Source of the DNA: Caribbeanibacter sp964518305
GTDB taxonomy: Bacteria; Gemmatimonadota; Gemmatimonadetes; Palauibacterales; Palauibacteraceae
Reading direction: 5' to 3'
Assembly: GCA_964518305.1 (NCBI GenBank)
Contig: CAZFDK010000042.1
Coordinates: forward strand, 1-24,376
DNA length: 24,376 bases
Shown here: one piece after another, positions 14,703-21,565 of the stretch
How the letters are laid out: each line of letters starts with the position of its first letter
How positions within the stretch are numbered: position 1 is the first letter of the stretch
Notes under the pieces: model-generated
Told to the model about the DNA's origin: nothing
Database searches by the model: none
What the model saw: only the letters and a program-made list of their open reading frames with translations
Position numbers and translations under genes: made by a program

Positions 14703-16262
14703 ATGAGCGATACCACCGACACCATCGACGACCTGATCTCCCGCCTTCACGAAACCGATGCCGAACGGCTCGTCCTCTTCGCGGGACGGCCGCCCCTGCT
14801 CGTGGGAGACGAGAGGACCCGTCCGCTTGCCGACGCTTCCCTGACCCCGGACGCGGTGGCCCGCATGGTCGAGGAGCTCCAGAGGCGGGCCCGGGGGCGT
14901 GCCGCTCGCTCCAACGGCCGGTCGCGCTTCCGGGCCTCCACCCCGGCCGGTCCCGTGCGGGTGCAGGCCGAGATGGGCGGAGACAGGACGCGGGTGCTGA
15001 TCAGCCCGGAGGAGGAGCCGGAGAGCCCCGACGACGACGGGCCCGCGGCCGGGGCGGATCCCGAATCCGACTCGGGACCGCAGTCAGCGGGGCCCGACGC
15101 CGGTCGGGGGGGGAGCCGGGACGCCGAGGGCCCGGTGGAACGGCTGCGCGCTCTCCTGAAGGAGCTGGTCGATCGCGGGGGATCCGACCTGCACGTCTCG
15201 GCCGGCGAGCGCCCCTTCTACCGGAAGGACGGCGAGATGGGCGTCCTGGCCGGTGAGCCCTCGATCCCCCCGCCCGAGAGCCGGGAGATGGTTCTCTCCG
15301 TCGCGCCGGAGCGGAACCTGAAGGAGTTCGAGGAGACTCACGACACCGACTTCGCCTACGAGATCGAGGGCGTCGCCCGCTTCCGGTGCAACGTATTCAT
15401 GGATCGGAATGGGGTGGGGGGCGTCTTCCGCCAGATCCCGAGCGAGGTGTGGACCGCCGAGAAGCTGGGCCTGTCCGACGCGATCCTCGACCTGTGCGAG
15501 CTGCCCAAGGGACTGGTGGTGGTCACCGGCCCCACGGGATCCGGAAAGTCGACGACCCTGTCGGCGATGATCGACTACATCAACCGCAACCGCTCGGACC
15601 ACATCATCACCATCGAGGACCCCATCGAGTTCACCCACGAGAACAAGAACTGTCTGGTGAACCAGCGGGAGGTCGGCGTCCACACCGAGGGATTCAAGGT
15701 GGCCCTCCGGGCGGCGCTGCGGGAGGACCCGGACATCGTGCTCATCGGCGAGATGCGGGACCTGGAGACCGTCGAGATCGCCCTGGAGACAGCCGAGACC
15801 GGGCACCTGGTGTTCGGCACCCTGCACACCAACACCGCCCCCTCCACGGTGAGCCGCGTCATCGAGCAGTTCCCCGGCGAGCAGCAGAACCACATCCGGG
15901 CCATGCTCGCCGAGTCGCTGAAGGGCGTGATCGCCCAGACGCTCTGCAGGCGCGAGGAGGGCGGTCGGGTGGCGGCCATGGAGGTGCTCCTCATCAACAG
16001 CGCCGCCTCGAACCTGATCCGGGAGGGCAAGAGCTTCCAGCTGCCCTCGGTGATGCAGACCAGCGGTCAGGAGGGCATGCAGACGCTGAACGACGCCCTC
16101 GTGGAGCTGGTGGAAGAGGGGATCGTGACCCGCGAGGAGGCCCGTCGAAACGCCGTCGACACCGAGGAATTCGACAACACCCTCGCGCGGTCGCAGAGAG
16201 CCGGAGGCGGCATCGGCGGAGGATCGACGCGGGGAGGCAGGCGGGGACAGCGAGGCCGCTGA
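14703..16262 (+). CDS. PilT/PilU-type ATPase with extra N-terminal domain
   Basis: This 519-residue cytoplasmic hexameric ATPase of the type IV pilus retraction family is longer than standard PilT (about 340-380). Residues 145-519 are a full PilT: N-terminal PAS-like domain (LLKELVDRGGSDLHVSAGER), Walker A GPTGSGKS (276-283), Asp box EDPIEFTH (305-312), Walker B DIVLIGEMRD (344-353), His box GHLVFGTLHTNTA (367-379), and the C-terminal QLPSVMQTS...GMQTLNDAL. Residues 1-100 resemble a worn second copy of the PAS-like domain, joined by an acidic, Pro/Gly-rich linker (101-144). The C-terminal tail is basic and Gly/Arg-rich. The conserved catalytic motifs point to an active motor. No pil structural gene is in the window, so PilT versus PilU cannot be decided. 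Confidence 0.92.
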   Translation: MSDTTDTIDDLISRLHETDAERLVLFAGRPPLLVGDERTRPLADASLTPDAVARMVEELQRRARGRAARSNGRSRFRASTPAGPVRVQAEMGGDRTRVLISPEEEPESPDDDGPAAGADPESDSGPQSAGPDAGRGGSRDAEGPVERLRALLKELVDRGGSDLHVSAGERPFYRKDGEMGVLAGEPSIPPPESREMVLSVAPERNLKEFEETHDTDFAYEIEGVARFRCNVFMDRNGVGGVFRQIPSEVWTAEKLGLSDAILDLCELPKGLVVVTGPTGSGKSTTLSAMIDYINRNRSDHIITIEDPIEFTHENKNCLVNQREVGVHTEGFKVALRAALREDPDIVLIGEMRDLETVEIALETAETGHLVFGTLHTNTAPSTVSRVIEQFPGEQQNHIRAMLAESLKGVIAQTLCRREEGGRVAAMEVLLINSAASNLIREGKSFQLPSVMQTSGQEGMQTLNDALVELVEEGIVTREEARRNAVDTEEFDNTLARSQRAGGGIGGGSTRGGRRGQRGR

Positions 16263-16292
16263 CCGGTCACGACCGGCGAGCCGCTCTTCCCG

Positions 16293-16901
16293 TCAGGGGG
16301 TCGGAATCCCGCTGAGTCCCGTCGCGCTCTCCACGAAGAGCCAGAAATCCGGCGGGAAGTACGTGAAAAGAGCGTACGCCGCGAGCTGGAGCACGAGGAG
16401 CACGCGCCCGGTCCACGCCAGCGACCGAGTCATCGCGCTCCGGATCCGCATCCAGGCGGCCAGGGCCTGTCCGGCCGCCACCGCCACCACGAACGTCCCG
16501 ATGTCCAGGACCAGGAGATTTTCGCCCAGGATGGCCGTATAGCCCGTGAAGATCCCGACGATCAGCGCCGCCGTGACCAGAAGCGACACGCCCTTCACCG
16601 GCCAGATGTCTCCGGTCTTTCCCGGCGATGCGAGTCGCTCTCCCAGCGTCCACGCCACGCCGGGCCAGAAGGCGAGCTTCAGATGCTCCCAGATCGACTC
16701 GTTGACCGCCGCCACCAGGGCCATCGGTCGCCAGCCGTCCACCCACCCGAAGGCGAAGTGAAGCGCCGACCCGACGAGGACCACGAAGAGCGCACCCGCC
16801 GCCTCCCGGGTGACGATCCTGCCCGAATCGACCTCGGGCCGGGTCACTGTCGCTCGAGCACTCGGCCGCGCCGTCCGACGGCCCTTTTCATGGCTCGTCA
16901 T
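16293..16901 (-). CDS. DUF6512-like integral membrane protein
   Basis: This is a 202-residue protein with about five hydrophobic segments (LFVVLVGSALHFAFGW; VAWTL region; VSLLVTAALIVGIFTGYTAI; LVLDIGTFVVAVAAGQALAA; VLLVLQLAAYALFTYFP). The stretch GSALHFAFGW followed by VAAVNESIWEHLKLAFWP matches what I know of the DUF6512 family (SALHF...VNESVWEHLKL). The conserved His, Asn, Glu and Trp in this motif suggest a functional site in the membrane, but the family has no established activity. The ATG at 16901 has AGGGAG immediately beside it, and the first 27 residues are basic and may be mis-assigned. It converges on the PilT-type gene (30 bp). Confidence 0.8.
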   Translation of the reverse strand: MTSHEKGRRTARPSARATVTRPEVDSGRIVTREAAGALFVVLVGSALHFAFGWVDGWRPMALVAAVNESIWEHLKLAFWPGVAWTLGERLASPGKTGDIWPVKGVSLLVTAALIVGIFTGYTAILGENLLVLDIGTFVVAVAAGQALAAWMRIRSAMTRSLAWTGRVLLVLQLAAYALFTYFPPDFWLFVESATGLSGIPTP

Positions 16902-16970
16902 CTCCCTCTGGTGACGGGACCCTCGGGCGGATGTAACATACTCTCGGACCAGCTCAATCTACGGTAGACA

Positions 16971-16996
16971 GGACCCTCTGTCCCGGCAAAGCCGGG
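16971..16996. other. Two overlapping hairpins before the hydrolase gene
   Basis: GGAC-CCTCT-GTCC (16971-16983) and CCCGGC-AAA-GCCGGG (16982-16996) overlap by two bases, so only one can form fully at a time. They lie about 55-80 bp before the hydrolase start. Mutually exclusive stems hint at leader control but may be chance in GC-rich DNA. Confidence 0.3.
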
Positions 16997-17049
16997 CGTC
17001 GGCGCTGGCCGGACCTCGCTCCCTTGCGCATTCTTCCTCACAGCCGCCC

Positions 17050-17952
17050 ATGCCCTCCGAGCCGCCGCCGACGGACGCGTCCCTGCTGACCCTCCCGGGC
17101 GCCGAGTCGAGTCGACGGGGCGTCAACGGCGTCCGTCTCCACGCGGTCACCGCCGGCGAGAAGACGGGCCCGCTCGTCGTCCTCCTGCACGGCTTCCCGG
17201 AGTTCTGGTACGGCTGGCACGAACACGTCGAACCGCTGGTGGAGGCCGGATTCCGCGTGCTGGTTCCCGACCAGCGGGGATACAACCTCAGCGACAGGCC
17301 GGAGGGAGTCGGCAGCTACCGCCTCGGCACGCTCTCCGCCGACGTGCGGGCCCTGATCCGGTCCGAGGGACGCGACTCCGCCCACCTGGTGGGGCACGAC
17401 TGGGGCGGGGTCGTCGCCTGGGACGTGGCCCTTCGCCACCCGGAAGCACTCGACCGCCTGGTCGCCGTGAACGCGCCGCATCCCGCTGTCTTCAGGAAGA
17501 CGCTGACCTCGAACCTCCGTCAGCTGCGCAAGAGCTGGTACATGTTCTTCTTCCAGCTCCCCCGCGTGCCGGAGTGGGTGGGGAGCCGCAACGACTTCCG
17601 TTGGTGGAGCGAGATGCTCCGGAGGAGCTCACGGGATGGAGCCTTCACCGAGCGGGACCTCGAGCGCTACCGCGCCGCCTGGCGACGAGAGGGCGCGCCC
17701 CGGGGAATGCTCAACTGGTATCGCGCCATGTTCAGGTACGCCGACGACCCGCCGCGAGGCCGGGTCGCGGCTCCGACGCTGGTCCTGTGGGGCGAGGAGG
17801 ACGTGGCGCTCCTCCCGGAGCTGGCCGCCGGGAGCGTGGAGCGCTGCGCGGAGGGACGCCTGGAGCGGTTCCCCGAGGCCACGCACTGGATCCAGCACGA
17901 GCGCCCCCGCGAGGTCACCGACCGGATTCTCGAACACCTCGGGGCGCGGTGA
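17050..17952 (+). CDS. Epoxide-hydrolase-type alpha/beta hydrolase
   Basis: This is a 300-residue soluble enzyme. HGFPEFWYGW (47-56) is the oxyanion-hole motif of the epoxide hydrolase/haloalkane dehalogenase group. The nucleophile is Asp117 in GHDWGG (115-120), the acid is likely Asp251 in WGEEDVAL, and the base is His279 in ATHWIQHE. Lid tyrosines that open the epoxide ring are plausibly Tyr164 (SWYMFFFQLP) and Tyr224 (LNWYRAM), which favours epoxide hydrolase over dehalogenase. The expected reaction is hydrolysis of an epoxide to a vicinal diol through an ester intermediate; the natural substrate is unknown. The ATG at 17050 lacks a strong Shine-Dalgarno. It is a single gene, convergent with the large exported protein (31-bp gap). 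Confidence 0.88.
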   Translation: MPSEPPPTDASLLTLPGAESSRRGVNGVRLHAVTAGEKTGPLVVLLHGFPEFWYGWHEHVEPLVEAGFRVLVPDQRGYNLSDRPEGVGSYRLGTLSADVRALIRSEGRDSAHLVGHDWGGVVAWDVALRHPEALDRLVAVNAPHPAVFRKTLTSNLRQLRKSWYMFFFQLPRVPEWVGSRNDFRWWSEMLRRSSRDGAFTERDLERYRAAWRREGAPRGMLNWYRAMFRYADDPPRGRVAAPTLVLWGEEDVALLPELAAGSVERCAEGRLERFPEATHWIQHERPREVTDRILEHLGAR

Positions 17953-17983
17953 GGAGAGGAGCAGACGACCGGGACCGTCGCCG

Positions 17984-20455
17984 TCAGTAGCTCAGGCTCA
18001 GCTCCAGGTCCAGGTGCGTCCGCGCCAGCGAGAAGCTCTCCTGCTCCGTGAGCGGCTGGCGGCGCTCCAGCCCCAGGCCGTGGAAGAAGACGGACCAGCT
18101 CGCCTCGACGGTTACGTCCAGGCCCTGGGCTCGTCCGCCGAGGTTCCGGATCGGAACGGCCTCGAGCCCGGCGCCCAGATGCCAGGTGTTGGGGAGGAGG
18201 TTGTCCGGTGGGAAGAAGTCGGGCTGCCGCTTGAAGTCGGTCTCGTCCGGTGACAGCGGCTCTCCCCCCAGCGTGGCCTCGTCCAGCCGGAACCAGCTCA
18301 GCCCGTATCCGCCCTTGACGAAGGGAAGGAGCGAGCCGGTCCGCAGGTTGTAGCGCAGGGTTCCCGCGTATTCCCACAGCTCCAGGTCCGCTTCCACCGG
18401 GACCAGGCCCTCGGCGACGTCCGAGCGGATGTCGAAGCCCACGTCGCCCTGCACGCGCCGGATGGTGTTCACACTCACGAAGCGCCTGCCGATGTGGAAC
18501 TCCACCCGGCCCACGGGTCCCGTTCCGACCTCCGTGTTCACGTTCTCGATCGAGGTCGGCGACTCCGGATTGTCGAGAACCGGTCGAATCTGGTCGAAGA
18601 GGACCGGGTCGGTGAAGAGCAGCGCGAAGTTGTCCGGGAAGGTGGAGATCGACACGCCGCCTCCAGCCCCCACGAAGCGGAAGGGAATCCGCTCGGCGGG
18701 AAAGTAGGTCGGATGCCGGGCCTGGAACGGTGCGCGCGCCGGCGCGGCCAGCACCCGCCACGCGAAGTCGAAGGGCGGGAGCACCGTGAGCGTGGGCAGC
18801 GTGAGGTTCAGGTATCCCCACTCGTTCACGAAGGCGTCCTGCCATCCCAGCGGGAAGGTCCCCGCCAGCTTGTGGGGCCGGTACCGGTTGTCGCTTGTGA
18901 GCCGGGCGGTCCGGTTCCACTTGTTGTTGTACGAGGGGCCCGGCGTCGAGAGGTTGCCGGTGGGAGCGTGAGGCACGACCCCGGCGAAGGGGGACCGGAC
19001 GGCCGGATAGCCGAAGCGGACCGGCATCACGTGCCAGAACCAGCGCCGTCGGACCTCGAGGCTCTCCAGCGCCGGGTCGATCACCCGCTCCCAGTCGGGC
19101 AGGAGCCGGAGCCGCTCCCGGCTGTCGTAGCGGACGAGCGTCTCGGGGGGAGCCCGGGCGGTGTCGTAGACGCCCCAGTGCGGGTTGAGTGGCCCGGAGA
19201 TCGCCTCGGCCGCCCCGCCCGGCCCGATGTCCTTCCACAGGCCGGGAAACGGGAACGAGGCGTGGCCGTTCTGGCTCACGCCGCCCGGCGGTTGCAGCAG
19301 CTGATCGAAGCCCTTGTTGTCGCCGCCGATGTAGACCACCGGGTGGGTGTTCACCCGCCGCTCCTCCTTCGTGCGGTAGGCCATCTGCCGGGTGCGGCGC
19401 CATATCCACCGCTCGCCCACCGACTCGGGCTCCCGGCTCCGCACCTCCTTTCGCCATTCGTCGCGGGACTGGTAGACGTTCGGGTCCAGGAAGTCGAGAG
19501 TCATGGCGTTGAAGTGGAAGAAGTACTCGACCCGGGCGATCACCAGGTCCTCGACGACGTCGGGCTCCCCTGTGAGGATCCGCCGCACCTCGGCTCGGGA
19601 GAGGGCGGCCTCCTCGTGTCCCCGCAGCGTGATCACCACGTTCATCGGCTGCCAGTCGCCCTCGTGGTTGTTGCCGCCGTCGTTGGACGGGTAGAAGGCG
19701 AAGTACTGCATCACGAACTCGTAGCGAGGCTCCTGGCCCGGCCCGGAGACGTCGAGCAGGAACGGGTGGGGATAGATCTTCTCCCACCCCCGGTACGTCC
19801 GCGGGAGTTCGCCCGAGACGGGATTCCGGTAGAGGCGGCGCCAGTCGGCCGGGCTCTCGCCCGGGAAGTCGAAGTAGAGGACCCGGAAGGTGCGGTCGGT
19901 GGGGTTCCGGGTGGCCGGCGCGCCATACGCGCCCCCCTCTTTCCGCCGGGGGTCGAACCGGCGGAGAAGCTCCCGCAGCCGCCGGTATTCCTCCGGCCCC
20001 ATGCCGGGGGACACATCGATCGTCTCGGTGCCGGCCAGCGTGCCGCCACCCCGGGTGAGGTCCCAGGTGTCCACGAACATCGGAAACGAGCTCCCGTGGC
20101 GCATGAACCGCTCGAAGGCCAGCGGCCGCTCCGTGGTGTTGCGGACCATGAACGGGGCGAAGCGGACGGCGATCCGCTCGAGCCGGCGGTCGCGGGCATC
20201 GTCCACGCCGTTCTGGGGATCCACGTCCCGGTATCCGGGCGCCGACCGGTCCCCGTAGAGGGAGAATCTCCGGCTCGCGTCCGTCTGCTCGGTCAGCCGG
20301 GGCTGGGAGAGGGGAACGAACCGGAGGTACTCGTCCCGGGGAATCTCCTGCGCGCCGGCGGCCGGAACGAGCGCGGCCAGCAGGAGGGCTCCGATCCCCG
20401 TGGCGACGCCAGCGCCCGGTCCACGCCGATCCGTGTTCGCGGTGCGATGTGCCAT
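17984..20455 (-). CDS. Exported Vps62-like domain protein with C-terminal outer-membrane barrel
   Basis: This is an 823-residue protein. Residues 1-36 form a signal peptide (GIGALLLAALVPAAGA, then QE). The middle carries YFAFYPSNDGGNNHEGDWQP (HEGDW at 264-268), then HPVVYIGG (371-378) and NGHASFP (396-402). This trio resembles the Vps62-type pattern of HxGDWE, HPxVYVA and HASYP motifs. From about 560 the sequence turns into amphipathic strands (VGFDIRSDVAEGLVPVEADL; TLRYNLRTGSLLPFVKGGYG; LPNTWHLGAGLEAVPIRNLG) and ends HLDLELSLSY with a C-terminal aromatic residue, typical of outer-membrane beta-barrels. The ATG at 20455 places the signal peptide properly; the Shine-Dalgarno is weak. The function is unknown: the Vps62 resemblance is from motifs only, and the barrel is inferred from strand pattern. 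Confidence 0.8.
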   Translation of the reverse strand: MAHRTANTDRRGPGAGVATGIGALLLAALVPAAGAQEIPRDEYLRFVPLSQPRLTEQTDASRRFSLYGDRSAPGYRDVDPQNGVDDARDRRLERIAVRFAPFMVRNTTERPLAFERFMRHGSSFPMFVDTWDLTRGGGTLAGTETIDVSPGMGPEEYRRLRELLRRFDPRRKEGGAYGAPATRNPTDRTFRVLYFDFPGESPADWRRLYRNPVSGELPRTYRGWEKIYPHPFLLDVSGPGQEPRYEFVMQYFAFYPSNDGGNNHEGDWQPMNVVITLRGHEEAALSRAEVRRILTGEPDVVEDLVIARVEYFFHFNAMTLDFLDPNVYQSRDEWRKEVRSREPESVGERWIWRRTRQMAYRTKEERRVNTHPVVYIGGDNKGFDQLLQPPGGVSQNGHASFPFPGLWKDIGPGGAAEAISGPLNPHWGVYDTARAPPETLVRYDSRERLRLLPDWERVIDPALESLEVRRRWFWHVMPVRFGYPAVRSPFAGVVPHAPTGNLSTPGPSYNNKWNRTARLTSDNRYRPHKLAGTFPLGWQDAFVNEWGYLNLTLPTLTVLPPFDFAWRVLAAPARAPFQARHPTYFPAERIPFRFVGAGGGVSISTFPDNFALLFTDPVLFDQIRPVLDNPESPTSIENVNTEVGTGPVGRVEFHIGRRFVSVNTIRRVQGDVGFDIRSDVAEGLVPVEADLELWEYAGTLRYNLRTGSLLPFVKGGYGLSWFRLDEATLGGEPLSPDETDFKRQPDFFPPDNLLPNTWHLGAGLEAVPIRNLGGRAQGLDVTVEASWSVFFHGLGLERRQPLTEQESFSLARTHLDLELSLSY

Positions 20456-20574
20456 CGACGTATCGAGTCCCCCGCTCACCCTGCGTTCCGCGTCTGAAGA
20501 TGCCGCTCTCCACGGCATCGGACCAGGATTCCCGGTCTTCTCTGCCTGGGCTCGATTCGCCTCGCCCGGGGCAC

Positions 20575-20618
20575 CCTGATCTCTCCGAAATCTGCACCGG
20601 ACTGCCGGTACGATCAGG
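20575..20618 (-). terminator. Possible hairpin terminator after the membrane-protein gene
   Basis: Just after the stop of the 310-residue membrane protein, ACCGG-ACTG-CCGGT (20596-20609) forms a 5-bp stem. A wider pair, CCTGAT (20575-20580) and ATCAGG (20613-20618), encloses it. There is no clear T-run. It could end the peptidase/membrane-protein transcript before the next minus-strand gene. Confidence 0.35.
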
Positions 20619-21546
20619 CCGACATGTTGCTGTCGTCGGGCAACTCCCGCAGGGTCAGCCCCCCGACCCGCACGACCAGATCGGCCACGGTGAGATCATC
20701 TCTGGTGTCGGCGGCGCGCCGCGCGAGGGCGAGTACGGACGCACCGTCGAGGGCCGACAGCGGGGTTCGCACGAGGTCACCAGCTTCATCGAGAGAGGTC
20801 GATCCTACGAGGCGAGCCGTGAATTCCGCCAATACGTGTGCGACCATACGACGGTGAACAGTCGCCTCCGGAGACGGACCCGATCCCAACAGCCAGCGGG
20901 CCTCCTGATCCGACAGCTCCAGCAGCCTGGTGGTGATCTCCCACCCCGGCCGCCCCGTCGGATCGTAGCGACGCGGGAAGAAGCGAAGCGGCCGGGACCT
21001 CCTCGGCCACAGCAGGCTCCCACTCGCCGCCTCGCTGTCCTCCCCGAGATTCCACCACGCGAACACGTTGGCGGCCGCCGACAGGAGGGCCAGTGCGCCC
21101 AGCGACAGCCCCTCCAACCACGGAGCCAGTTCGCGCACCGACAGGCTCCATGGAATCACGATCAGCAGGAAGAAGAGCATCAAAAACGTCCGCGGCAGGC
21201 TCCGGCGGAGGATCGCGGCACTCGCCGCGGACAGCCACCAAGGGGCGAGCGTGGCCCGGAGAGTCCCAGCGTAGACCCACCGGTGCGCGAAGAGCCGCAG
21301 GGCGAGGAGACTGACCGCGAGAACGGTCAGGAGGCCCGTCACGGCGGGAAGATAGAGCCGGGTCTCCGCCCATGGTCCGAGCGTAGACACCGCTACTCGG
21401 AGCACCACCGCCCCCGACAGGGCGGACGCCGCCAGGCTCGCCGCCCGCAACAGGATGTAGGTCCGGAACGGATCGGTCCGCACCTGTCGCGTGCCCATGG
21501 CCACGAGGCACCGAACGAGAGCCAGCGTTCGCCGTACGACGCTCAC
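20614..21546 (-). CDS. Integral membrane protein of unknown function, 310 aa
   Basis: The first 175 residues contain about four membrane segments (ASLAASALSGAVVLRVAVST; YLPAVTGLLTVLAVSLLALR; TFLMLFFLLIVIPWSL; LSLGALALLSAAANVFAWW). The last 130 residues form a soluble, probably cytoplasmic domain with helical stretches (WEITTRLLELSDQEARWLLG, then TVHRRMVAHVLAEFTARLVG) and end LVVRVGGLTLRELPDDSN. I recognise no family. The start is taken as the GTG at 21546, 19 bp after the peptidase stop, with no good Shine-Dalgarno; a later Met (MGTRQVRTDPF) is an alternative. It is probably co-transcribed with the upstream peptidase gene. Confidence 0.75.
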   Translation of the reverse strand: MSVVRRTLALVRCLVAMGTRQVRTDPFRTYILLRAASLAASALSGAVVLRVAVSTLGPWAETRLYLPAVTGLLTVLAVSLLALRLFAHRWVYAGTLRATLAPWWLSAASAAILRRSLPRTFLMLFFLLIVIPWSLSVRELAPWLEGLSLGALALLSAAANVFAWWNLGEDSEAASGSLLWPRRSRPLRFFPRRYDPTGRPGWEITTRLLELSDQEARWLLGSGPSPEATVHRRMVAHVLAEFTARLVGSTSLDEAGDLVRTPLSALDGASVLALARRAADTRDDLTVADLVVRVGGLTLRELPDDSNMSA

Positions 21547-21565
21547 GGGACATTGCCGCCGTCGC

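Noticed and set aside
17050..17952. Haloalkane dehalogenase instead of epoxide hydrolase
   Set aside because: Both share the fold and Asp nucleophile, but the two lid tyrosines and the HGFPEFWYGW form favour epoxide hydrolase. The dehalogenase halide-binding Trp/Asn pair is not seen as such.
18494..20497. 667-codon open frame antisense to the large exported protein
   Set aside because: Long antisense frames are expected in GC-rich DNA. The translation is Pro/Arg/Gly/Val-rich without motifs, while the opposite strand has a signal peptide, clear motifs and a barrel-like end.
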